NCBI GenBank assembly: GCA_001642005.1
Contig: LWCA01000345.1
Span: 1-31,210, forward strand
Length of the DNA: 31,210 bases
Origin: Intoshia linei
Lineage: Eukaryota > Orthonectida > Rhopaluridae
Direction of reading: 5' to 3'
Shown here piece after piece: positions 1 to 9,819 of the stretch. Below the pieces are notes generated by a model, which saw only the letters and a program-made list of their open reading frames with translations, had not been told where the DNA came from and ran no database searches. The translations under genes and the position numbers were made by a program. Position 1 is the first letter of the stretch. Every line of letters starts with the position of its first letter.

Positions 1-415
1 AAATTATGCTGTGTTTATCATAGAATACACAGACGTGTGAAGTGAAATTACAGTGTATAGTATAGAATACACAGACAGCGAAAAAGTTAAATTTTATTAT
101 AATAATTGTAAAATTATTATATATTATTTTTCAATAATATATATGATGTGAAATTTACTATCTTTAATAAATTAGTATTAACAATGGCTTATTATGTTCT
201 AATGATTAATATTTATCTTGATTAAAAAATTTAAATTAATTAAATTTAATATAAACTAGTGTATACAATATATTTACTTTCTTTAAATTAATATATTGAA
301 TTGAATTATATGTATTTTCTACGACTTTAACATTTAAATCAGTTTGCAACCAGTTCTCGTGTTTAAGAAGCGGAATAAATAAAAGAAGAGAAAAAGTATA
401 AAAAAAGATAGAAAA
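1..415. other. Non-coding AT-rich stretch
   Basis: No gene is seen here. A 14-base motif, tagaatacacagac, occurs twice (about 21-34 and 63-76). The rest is low-complexity AT-rich DNA with no long open frame. Confidence 0.5.
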
Positions 416-1100
416 TCCTTACTTATATAACATTATTCATAACTAATGATATATCTGTCTGTTTATGTGTTTATTTATTTGTCAGTTATAGTTTGTTTAA
501 GAAAGTAATAGGTGTAGAGTTTTAAGAATACCCAATGTCTAATATAATTTTTATAGGATGAGGTTTTGGCGCAAATCTCATTTTTAGAAATTAAATCCTT
601 TAAGGTCAAAAGCCCAAATTATCGTTTTTTTTAAATCAAATGAATTCTAAAATTTAAAGCAGTGATACATATTTAAATAAATTATATATTATTAATTACA
701 ATTATGTATTTATATTCTATTCACTAATTCTATATATATTTATGTATGTTTATATTAATTTACTAACTGAATATTACAAAATTTAATGTACATTATTTTG
801 AATATAAAATAATATACATGCATACATAATGATGTATAAAGAAAAAAAAATTGAATTAGTATTAAAAATATAAATTACATTCTATAAATAAATTTGAATA
901 AACGATCCTTACTTATATATTAACCTGTGTCCAAAAACACCTTTTTTTGAGTAAACAAAAAATAGCTCACGGGAAAAGATGAGCAATTTTGTGTATGTTA
1001 CGAATATCCATTTGAAAATATTTGAAATCAAAAAAGACCACGGACTTTTGCCCTAAATGTCCTTTAAAAAAATGAAAATAGTGTCAAAATTCATACTAAA
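416..1100 (+). repeat. Weak, broken copies of dispersed family R1
   Basis: The R1 start motif atccttacttatat recurs at about 416 and again at about 904. Blocks resembling R1 interior sequence follow, such as the 'ggtcaaaagcccaaatta' block near 604 and a 'gccctaaatgtcc' block near 1050. The copies are diverged and interrupted, so their borders are uncertain. No coding sequence is seen between them. Confidence 0.4.
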
Positions 1101-1380
1101 TTTATAATTGAAGCTTATTAAATTAAATAATTCATAATTAATTTTTCGCTATAATGTAAATTAAATTTTTCTCTATCAGATAAAGATTTAAAGTAAAAAC
1201 ATAATACATAATAATATAGTTAAATCACCACAAAAATTACTTTAAGATAAATATTGTTGTAAAAAATATATAAGAAAAGAAGGAAAATAAATATATAATT
1301 TTACATAGAATAAATTTACAATATTTAATTCTTCAGTTGAATCTCATTTCAAAGTCATTGAAGTATTTCATCAAAACGTG

Positions 1381-2746
1381 TTACAAATTTTGAAGTGATT
1401 TAGAGTGGTGTATTTTTTCATTAGCCATTCTAAACACCCTTTCAGCTAATTTATTTGTGCAAGGATTTAAATCAAAGCCGGTCAAATTATTTTTTACTAG
1501 AACGTTTTTGGATGAATTACATATTATTTGACAGTTTATTAATTTGATCCAGTTTATGTATGATCTCACTCCAAACCATTCAATGGACCAATAATGTATA
1601 ATGAACGTATTTCAACTAAATATCTTTTCAGTAGATTCACCACATAACTCAGCTATAAGTGAATATATTGCACGGCTATTCCATCTTGCCGCTCTAATGG
1701 AAGGGGCTGATTTCGTAAATTGATTATTGCAAACCAATGGGTAGTACGAAAGTAACGAACAGCTTCAACACATTGTAGCAACAATAAGTAATCTCTTCTT
1801 CGTTCTTCGTCTTTAGGGAGGTCATCATAAAATGGTAAATTTGAGTCTGCTTTGTTATTATATAATATTTGAAATGTTTTCCAATTATTATGCAATTTAT
1901 TTATGAATTTATATTGAAAATTTGGACCTACGGTTACATTGAAAAATATATTAATGAATTCTTATGTTTTAAAATTAGATCAAGGATATGTAATTTACAT
2001 GGAGAATATGTGCAATCGGAGTATACTCGTTGTAATCGAACGATAACGCCATTTTTACATCCTGTATTTGTAGGCTCAGTGTCAGTGACTATATTTATAG
2101 GAGATAATTTATATTGTTTTAATATTGACAATATTTTTTCAGATATAATATATGCGGATTTGTTGGGTATTTCAACAAATCCTATCAATTTTTCATCAAA
2201 ACAGATTGCCAGAATATGTCTTTTTTGACTATATAAATTGTATTATTTTTTACCATCGAATTGTAAGACGCCATAATCACTTACACATGGCTTATTTGCT
2301 TTCGCCTTTTTTATAGTAAATTTATTCAATGCGCTCCGTGTTGGTGGTTTCATTCGATCATCTCCGAATTTATTATACATAACATCAAGTACAATGATAG
2401 TTTGAGATAATGACAGATTTGCCTTTGCACGTAATTCTTCAGCCAAATCTGTAGATATTTTATCTTTTTTAATGTTTTCACTAAATGAATCAAGAAAATT
2501 AGATTGTATTTTTGCGTAATTATTATTTTGATTAAATGTGTCAATACATTCGGATGATCCCGGTATATCATTATCACTTTTTAATTTTTTAGAAGGATGT
2601 ATTTTATATTCAACAATTGATGTAGTACAATAACCAATACCTTTTTTTTGATTATTGTAGTATACTTTATCCAGAGGTGTTTTGAATTCAGGTTTTGATG
2701 TGATCACATCAAATAAATCCTTACATTCTATATAATTTTTTTTCAA
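1381..2746 (-). pseudogene. Decayed hAT-like transposase
   Basis: On the minus strand four blocks form one interrupted protein of about 430 residues. Block 1 (2746-2246) runs in the same frame into block 2 (2242-1934), with a single TAA at 2243-2245 between them. Block 2 contains a DTEPTNTGCKNGVI segment and a CKLHILDLILKH segment. These resemble conserved blocks I associate with hAT-like transposases of aphids and Hydra. A one-base frameshift near 1940 leads to block 3 (about 1940-1653), which reads on as GPNFQYKFINKLHNNWK and then an acidic/basic stretch ending at a stop. Block 4 (1569-1381) carries a C-terminal-like ERVFRMANEKIHH segment in another frame. The catalytic triad was not assigned. 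No convincing terminal inverted repeats were found. Family placement is by remembered motif shape only. Confidence 0.6.
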
Positions 2747-2845
2747 TCAAAAGATGCTTTATGAATCACTAAACGCATGATTTGACGCGGTTGTCATCGC
2801 GATATATTAGTATAAAGTTCAAGTTCCAAAAATTAAAATTTTTTA

Positions 2846-3300
2846 CACATTTCAATTACAGTTTTTTCTGGGGGTGTTAGCAAAATAAATTTAAATCTGA
2901 ATAAGTGTCGCCTTCACGATCAAAAAAGCATTTTAGTATTCATATATTTTCTTTCCGAAATATTTTATTAAAACAAAAAATGTGAAATAATTAACTCTCC
3001 GAAAATTTAAAAAAAAATTATTCTGATAGACCTTATTACAGTTGATTTAAATACAAAATTTCAACCCGAGAAATTTACGCATTCCCGATGAAAAATAATT
3101 TTGAATATATTATCAACCAATATTTTTCAGATATTTCGATTAAAATAATTAAAATAAAATTGAAAATGTAAATATTGATCCTACAATTTAAAAAAATGTG
3201 CATTGTAACGGCTACACATTTCCAATAATGAAATATAGGTAAAAATATATATAATTCATTCCTTAGAAATTTTTTTCATATAGCAATTTCTACATCATCA
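2846..3300 (+). repeat. R1 copy, internally deleted
   Basis: It starts at the R1 block tttcaattacagttttttc and jumps directly to the later block 'aatctgaataagtg', so about 230 bases present in the 5596-6620 copy are missing. The remainder follows the other copies closely through the 'ttcaacccgagaaat' block to a degenerate version of the ATTGC-tac-GCAAT hairpin near 3290. There is no coding capacity. Confidence 0.65.
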
Positions 3301-4000
3301 GTCTATGAATTCTCGCTTAAGAATATTATTAGAGTGAAAACGTTTTATGTCATGAAAATCTAATGAAATATTAAATTCATTATGTAACCATTTTTTTCAT
3401 AAGAGCCACATTTTATCAATATAAAATAATTGAGAACATTTATATCAAATAGTATAATATTAAATATTTACATTATTTAATTAAATGTATAAAGCTACAT
3501 TTGTTTCATAAGTATGTTTAACGTTGGCTCTATGACATGTTAACTATATTCAGTGTCAATATATACAGGTCTGACTAGTAGCAAAATTAGGTGGGGTGGA
3601 GGGGCGGTCGCCCCACTCCTCAAATAATTAAATCAACTTTTACATTGGACATACAAAAATCTGGGTTTCAGAAATGAGTCTTAGAAATTGATTACTTTTC
3701 TTTTTCACATCAATTGATTTGATTTGAATTTAGTATATTTGCATTATTTTGGTTAGTAGAATTATGAAATATCTGTAAATTTAACCAATTTAAATTGAAT
3801 TTACGAACTAGAATAATAATTAATATAATAATAAATATTTACCGTGAATTCCAACAATATAATGACAAATTCTAAAAAACGTAATTTCATATGACAAAAA
3901 TATAATCATAGATTTCAACACTATAATCAAAAATTACAACAATATAATTATATTGGTGGAATGCACTGGATTTACTCATAATTAATATTATACATATTGT
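3301..4000. other. Non-coding stretch with a GC-rich hairpin
   Basis: No gene is seen. An isolated GC-rich patch at about 3588-3625 contains the inverted repeat ggggcg-gt-cgcccc (3601-3614), which stands out against the AT-rich background. It may be the end of a transposon, but I found no partner end or target duplication. Confidence 0.4.
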
Positions 4001-4010
4001 AGTGTATATT

Positions 4011-4609
4011 AGGGTGTCACATTTTTTTTAAATTTTTAGAATTTAATGGGCGGTTAGTAATCAATGTGTGTATTTTTAAAATAGAAGCACCATGTCGAAA
4101 TTAAAAATATCTAATGATACTTATCCGAGTTGCGCTCATCATTTGAAATATCCTTTTGAAAATCGTATAGAAAAATTTAAAGTTAACTTTATTTTTTTGC
4201 AAAAACAACATTGTGTTAAATTGTCATGGTTTATATTTTATGGTCTCAATACCCACGCTTAACTATGCAATTCAATTTTTAAAATTTGGTTCTAGCTCGA
4301 TTTTTGTGGTTTTTATCGACGTTCAAATTTCGGATAGATTGAAAATTTTATAAACATTATTGCATAAATAACCGAAATTTGAACGTCCATAAAAATCACA
4401 AAAATCGAGCTAGAATCAAATTTTAAAAATTGAAATGTATAGTTAAGCGTAGGTATAGTTTCTATACTATTTTCAAAAGGATATTTAGAATGCTAAGCGC
4501 AACTCGAATCGGCATCTTTGCAACACCCATTCTAGATTATTTTATATATCATGATAATACACCATTTCCGCACTAACCGCCCTTAATTCTTTGATGAGTG
4601 TGACACTCT
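4011..4609. mobile_element. 599-bp fold-back element, MULE-like
   Basis: This is a long inverted repeat: arms 4011-4333 and 4372-4609 around a 38-base loop, with the innermost arm sequence gacgttcaaatttcgg pairing with ccgaaatttgaacgtc. The left arm is longer, apparently by an insertion near 4170-4255. Terminal sequences are AGGGTGTCAC and, on the other strand, AGAGTGTCAC. The element is flanked by an exact 10-bp direct repeat, agtgtatatt, at 4001-4010 and 4610-4619. Long arms, no coding sequence and a 10-bp target duplication fit non-autonomous Mutator-like (MULE) elements. The superfamily is inferred from the duplication length and architecture only. Confidence 0.75.
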
Positions 4610-4981
4610 AGTGTATATTTACATGCTAAAAATAATTCGTAATAAATCGATCATTTGGTGATAAATCTGTCATATATTGGTTACAGTTTAAATAATGAAA
4701 TATAATGTATAATAAACAACGGTATTATTAATATTTTACCTCAATTTTCAGGAAGAAGTGATTATTAGTTAACTAATCGTTAAAGTTTAGAAATTATCGA
4801 AAAGTCTGATAAAGATATAATTTAATTTAATTCGATTAATTTTACTAATGGGCGATGTAAACATTATTCATCAAAATCAAAACTTGGGCCCTAATATAAA
4901 AAATAATTGGAATCACCCGTATATTCCATATATTGTGATTTTTTATGTTTTTGAATATTATTCTTTTATTTTTTATAAATA

Positions 4982-5386
4982 TTACGTGATCGAACAGCTA
5001 AAATAATGAAATGTATACAAATTTAAATCAATTATACCATGATTTTTTAAGTTTTTTACACCACAAATAATGTCGTCTTTTTCAAAATATCGCATACATG
5101 AAATTGTTAATATTCTAGATTCAATCTTGTTGCGATATTCTTGTATTCGTCGTATTTCCTCCTTTTTACTTTTTAGAAAATCGTCAACCTCTAATAAATC
5201 TTCGTCATATATGTTTATTTGTAGTACAAATTCGTCTTCTAAAAATTCGTTTCTATTTAAATCGGCACTAAAATTAATAGTATTATAATTACAAATAACA
5301 AGTTTTGATTTAATACCGTACATTAATATTAAAAAATAATAAGTACCAATAAACGCAAAACGACGTCTATCTGACATATAGTACAT
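4982..5386 (-). CDS. Hypothetical 134-aa protein
   Basis: I do not recognise this protein. The open frame extends to 5425, but the first ATG is at 5386 and a second (MSDRRRFAF) is at 5377. An N-terminal hydrophobic patch (YYFLILMYG) could be a membrane segment. It is followed by an acidic region (DEFVLQINIYDEDLLEVDD) and a charged, probably helical stretch with many K, E and R, then a mixed C-terminus. The balanced, charged composition in an AT-rich setting argues for past or present coding. A putative 84-base intron (donor at g|gtactt) leaves the frame with a stop downstream, so the uninterrupted reading is preferred. It sits between two mobile elements with no gene partner. It may be a chance ORF or an isolated exon. 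Confidence 0.35.
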   Translation of the reverse strand: MYYMSDRRRFAFIGTYYFLILMYGIKSKLVICNYNTINFSADLNRNEFLEDEFVLQINIYDEDLLEVDDFLKSKKEEIRRIQEYRNKIESRILTISCMRYFEKDDIICGVKNLKNHGIIDLNLYTFHYFSCSIT

Positions 5387-5595
5387 AAAATATATTAAAT
5401 TAACATGATGTCGAAAAAACACCAAAAAGCTAGATTTCCAATGCCAAAGTTACCTGTATCAGGTGGACAGTAGTATGAAAAATATACAGTACAACTTGCG
5501 ATAGATATTGGATTGTGGAGTTAGCTACTGTTTGTACGACGTACAAAAATGAAAGTCAGTTATATATAATTAATTTTATAGTAGTAGTAATGGTA

Positions 5596-6620
5596 ATCCT
5601 TACTTATATAATATGCTACGCAATATTTTTTTGTGTGTCTGTGTGTCTGTGTGCTCCTGTTTATTTTAATAACTACCAGTCTTAGAATTTTATAAAATCG
5701 ATATTTCAATTACAGTTTTTTCCGGGGGTAATCGCAAAATAAATTTCAACCTCTCAAACTCACATATTAACCCAAAAATGGTCAAAAACCCAAATTGTCC
5801 TTTTTTTGAAAATCAAACGAGTGGAAGAATTTAAAAAAATATACATGCTGATATGAATTTTAAAATCATAAACATTATCATCAATTTAAATTAAAAAAAT
5901 TATATCTTCACGGGCAAAACCCTAAATTACCCTTCTTTTTTTAATGAAAACAGCCCTATAATTTCAAAAAATTTCAATCCGAATAAATGACGAATTCACG
6001 GTCAAAAAACATTTTAGTATTCATATATATTATTTTTCCGAAATAATTAACGGTACCAAAATTAAAAAAAAGAAGAGATTATGCTGATAGAGTTTATTCC
6101 AGTTGATATAAATATGAAAGTTCAACCCGAGAAAATCAACCAATATGTTTCAAATATTTCCATTAAAATAAAAATTGAAAATGAAAAAAAATGTGCATTG
6201 AACGTCTTACACATTTCCAATAATATGGGTGAAAATCTATATAATTCATTACTTCGGAATTTTTTTCATTGCTACGCAATTTTTAAATTTCAAATTTTCA
6301 TTTTCAAAACATTTAACTAAAATTTAAATAAAAACTACAACAACGAAACTAAAAGTAATACAATTTTGTTAATATCATTTTTTTATTTATTACAATCCTT
6401 TGCAATATTGGTAAAATTCGACTGAAATATGTTTATAAAGTGAAGATTCGGTTAATTATTTTATACAAATTGGTATTTTTAAGCATTTATTAAATTGGTA
6501 CTGAATAAATATTATCACTTTGAAAATGACAAAATGGGTTTTTATAATTTTTTTTTTCTGAATTTATTTATATATTACAATTTTTAGGATTTGACTGTTT
6601 TTACTTTATTTTTAATATTA
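5596..6620 (+). mobile_element. R1 element, longest copy, possibly Helitron-like
   Basis: It begins atccttacttatataatatg, continues through a TGTG-rich tract and the block 'aactaccagtcttagaattt', and carries the hairpin ATTGC-tac-GCAAT near 6268-6280. It then shares another 330 bases with the inverted copy at 13674-14648, ending in tttttaatatta. The longest open frame (6081-6320) has no recognisable product. The 5' terminus, with ATCC..TACT..ATAT followed by TGT repeats, resembles the starts of insect non-autonomous Helitrons, and the sub-terminal hairpin would also fit. No target duplication is evident, which agrees with rolling-circle insertion but does not prove it. Confidence 0.65.
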
Positions 6621-6622
6621 TA

Positions 6623-6944
6623 CACATTCTGTCTAATAAATTAAAAAAATGGGATAACAATTTTTTTTAAAATTCTTTACGCAAATGTTAACAAACAAAA
6701 AATTAAGATGGAATAATATTCTTTCAAGTAAAAAGTAATGATATGATGGTTCCACCTGCAACAAATTTGGGAACCACTTCTTTCACATTCTGTCTAATAA
6801 ATTAAAAAAATGGGTTAACAATAGTTTAAAAAATTTTTTACGCAAATGTTAACGAAAAAAATTACAATGGAATAATTTATTTTAAACTGAAAAAATATAA
6901 TATAATGGTTCCACCTGAAACAAATTTGGGAACCTCTCCTTTAA
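6623..6944 (+). repeat. 161-bp tandem duplication
   Basis: Two head-to-tail copies, 6623-6783 and 6784-6944, both begin cacattctgtctaataaatt. Each ends with a small inverted pair (ggttcc ... ggaacc) around an acctg-containing loop. The copies differ by scattered substitutions and small indels. The repeat directly abuts the right end of the R1 copy. No coding sequence is seen. Confidence 0.75.
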
Positions 6945-7024
6945 AGGATTGATAATAGTGATTTTTACGTTAGTTTGTACGTAGTACATAACAGTCAACC
7001 TAGTATTATATATTTATAATACAT

Positions 7025-7282
7025 TTACGCGGAAATGCGATAAATATCATCAGTATAATCAAATATATTGTCTAAATTTGCCGTTTTGAACAAATATTTT
7101 CCAACTTGTTGAGTTTGTTCTACATATATTTCCTCTTCAACCCGATAAATAATTATGGGCACATCCTACATTGTTAAAAAATTATTTATATTAAAGTAAT
7201 TAAAATTACCATAGTTATTAAATCTGATATGACTTTTTGCTTTGTGGAATCATCAATAATAACAGTTTGTGGGGATTGATCA
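7025..7282 (-). CDS. 3' end of an unrecognised gene (two exons)
   Basis: Two minus-strand exons join cleanly. Exon 7282-7210 has acceptor ...ctattag and donor |gtaatt. Exon 7165-7025 has acceptor ...caatgtag and ends in TAA at 7025-7027. The intron is 44 bp, like those of the neighbouring genes. The first exon reads DQSPQTVIIDDSTKQKVISD followed by LITM. The second begins DVPIIIYRVEEEIYVEQTQQ and ends DYTDDIYRISA. The composition is clearly protein-like, acidic and without low complexity. I do not recognise the family. The upstream exon must end in phase 2. None was found with confidence, although a good donor (cag|gtaaag) lies near 7418. Confidence 0.5.
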
Positions 7283-8378
7283 CTAATAGTAAAATTTGTA
7301 ATTTTTATTTAAATTCTTTGATAATTATAATTATCGAAGACATTATTATGATATGACATTATAGCTTAAATACAAGTACGTATATGTATAATGAAGATGG
7401 CAAGTAATGTATCTTTACCTGACGTATTTTAATAATTAAACGACTCAATATAAGTATTTTTTATTTTAAATCTAGTTACATCTAATTTGTATTTTGAGAA
7501 TTTGTAATATAATAATTGATTCTTTACAAAAAAGAGATTACACGTAGTGATTTACAGGGTAATATACAATGCACAGGTGTGCATTTTACTTTTAATTGTA
7601 TCTCAAGAACTTTACACTCAATGTTGACCCTATATATATACCCTACCCTTTTTTATTCTCTATATATGTCTCCTAAGCAGATTTCTTTTAATAGAATAAT
7701 TAGCTTTAATCTGAATAATTAAAATTCTTCAATATTAACTAAAATATTGATGAATATTGAAACTGAATGTTTATGAAAATCTAGTAATATGTTTGTTTAC
7801 ACTTTTAAAATTACCCAATTTTCACAATAATACGACTGTTACGTCGGCTAATTTCCGTTAAAAAAGTTATTTGAACAAGATATTTAGATTGAACGATTGC
7901 CTACAAATATTTACACTTTTTACATTTATTATTACCAATAAGCATAAAAATAGTGTGAATTTATACAATTTCATGTCAGCATAAATAAATGAATCAATAT
8001 TTACATTAAATGTTCAATTTAGAGATCATTACAGCTTTTATCTGAATATTGTCACAATAAAAATGAAATGTGAGTCATCTTATGTGTTCCATTGTTGAAG
8101 ACAACAGATAAATCAGCGTTTAAACGCTTCCAATTGCGCAAGGTTTATCTTATTACTACGGCCGCACAAAATTTATTTCGACCTTGAGAAAGTTTACTCT
8201 GGAGTCCAGAATCTGGACCTAAATTTTAGGTCTAATAAAATAATTTTCTTTAAATTTTAATATCAACAAGTTTTAATTAATAATTTTCATTTAAATTAAT
8301 CCTTAATTCACTCATATAAATTAACACCATATTTGTCATTTATCTGAATCGGAATAAATAGCAATAGTAGGATTAATG
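7283..8378. other. No confident gene
   Basis: This stretch probably contains upstream exons or the promoter of the minus-strand gene ending at 7025, but none can be assigned. The open frame at 7516-7722 on the plus strand has no recognisable content. A slightly GC-richer patch lies around 8150-8220. The rest is AT-rich and unstructured. Confidence 0.4.
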
Positions 8379-9113
8379 CAGTGCTTCTCATGGGGGTGAC
8401 TAGTCACCCCAAGGGGTGAATTCGAAAATTTAGATGATTGTAGGCGAATCTACAATTTTCAACATATTTCATTAAATCATCCAATTTAATATAATCTTAT
8501 GAGAAAAAACCGAAATTTTACCAACCCTTAAGGAAAGAATCCATTTTCCCAAAGTTTTAGAATAAAAACTACCTTATCTGATTCCAAAAGAAAAAACCAA
8601 ATTTTACCAATCCTTAAAGAAAAATATCGCTTTTACCAATATTTTTATGAAAAATCCCATTTTACCAAATTTTTAGATCAATAATTCTTCTGACTGATTC
8701 CATAAGAAAAAACCTGATTTTAAAAAAATTTGAAAAATCTCCTTTTACTAATATTTTTTTGAAAAAACATTAATCATTAATTTTTCGGTAAATAATTAAT
8801 AATAATTGGACAACAAAAAAGAGTTCTTTTAAAAACCGATTTGTTGATACATTAGAGTGGAAGACATAAAAAAATATGTAAATATTAATAATGACATAAA
8901 AAAAGATATCAGTGAGTGCCTTGATTTTGTGTGCCCTTCGCTAACATTTGAGAAATTGGGGCAAAGTCAAGAATGTAACTTTTTGATTAAAATATTTTAT
9001 ATAGATCTTAAATAAAATCTCATTTTAACTTTTCAATTTGAAGTAAAATAATATATTACATTATGATCAGATGTAATGCCCATGGCCGCAAGTTGTGCAC
9101 CCCTTCTAAGCAC
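8379..9113. mobile_element. Putative non-autonomous hAT element
   Basis: The left end reads CAGTGCTTCTCATGGGGGTG and runs into an internal inverted pair, ggggtgac-tagtcacccc. The right end on the opposite strand reads TAGGTGCTTAGAAGGGGTGC, an imperfect match. The CAGTG start and GGGGTG-rich end are typical of hAT termini. The interior carries a degenerate tandem array (about 8500-8775) and no intact ORF. No convincing 8-bp target duplication was found, partly because another element abuts the right side. The right border is therefore uncertain by some 10 bases. Confidence 0.45.
8500..8775 (+). repeat. Degenerate tandem array, 'gaaaaa-tttaccaa' unit
   Basis: About eight diverged units of roughly 28-40 bases repeat the theme gaaaaatccnnttttaccaa plus an nccttaa spacer. 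The same unit occurs near 11000, 19500 and 26000 on this strand and near 28650 on the other. Here it lies inside the putative hAT element. Confidence 0.65.
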
Positions 9114-9618
9114 CTAAGTCCTTATTAACGGAATTATGAAATTTTCAATTCCGTTAATATATAATTTTAGTAATGGTAATACCCTGATTAACTGAATATA
9201 ATTTTTAAAAAAAAAATTTATTAAATGGTCATATTTCTTGTTATTATAAGTTTTTGAAAAATGTATGACGAAGTAATATACGTTATCAACGGGTCCACAG
9301 AATTTTAAACTATTTAAATACAGAAATAGTATAAAGTTACAAATGACATTTTCGCAATGATAGAAATTATTTCTAATTAACACCATGTAATTTAATATCT
9401 ATTAAAATTTTGATAAAAAAGTGTAATAAATTGACTTTTAATTAGTAAAAAAATGAGTATATTTATGATAGCCATTAAAAATAGATTCTATAGCTTTAGA
9501 AATAAAATTTTTATTAACGAAATTTTTTGTTCATTCGTTAAGAAAAAATATATAATTCAAAATTTCGTCAAAATGGAATTTCCGCCAACAAAAATTTCGT
9601 TAATAAGGACTTAGACTG
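9113..9618. mobile_element. MITE with ctaagtccttattaacg inverted ends
   Basis: The inverted ends are ctaagtccttattaacgg (from 9114) and, on the opposite strand, cagtctaagtccttattaac (from 9618). The right end is followed by TA (9619-9620), as in Tc1/mariner-type insertions. The left end lacks the expected tacagt and joins the preceding element directly. Sub-terminal copies of attaacgaaattttt occur near 9515-9600. The open frame 9114-9386 spans the left inverted end and is not a gene. Confidence 0.6.
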
Positions 9619-9803
9619 TACTAGTATTATTCCCTTAATTTTACGATACTTTAATGTACTTTAGAGTAATAACAAACCAGAAACTATTTTAACTATTTGA
9701 TTTTGTGATGATCAGTTATCAATTAACTAATTAAGATACAATTAACGCTGTAGACTTTAAAGTTTAAACTGTGATATATCGAAATTATAACATAAAATTT
9801 GTT

Positions 9804-9809
9804 TTTATT
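9804..9809 (-). promoter_or_regulatory. Candidate polyadenylation signal of the GALNT gene
   Basis: AATAAA on the minus strand lies 11 bases after the GALNT stop codon (9820-9822). In AT-rich DNA the hexamer is common, so its position rather than its presence supports the call. It implies a very short 3' UTR. Confidence 0.45.
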
Positions 9810-9819
9810 ATAAAAAATA

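Noticed and set aside
1869-2228. Plus-strand 119-codon open frame
   Set aside because: It is antisense to the transposase-like blocks, which carry recognisable motifs on the minus strand.
5287-5480. Spliced model for the 4982-5386 ORF using donors cag|gtaact and g|gtactt
   Set aside because: The splice sites look good, but every combination of phases runs into a stop codon in the final exon. The uninterrupted frame is the simpler reading.
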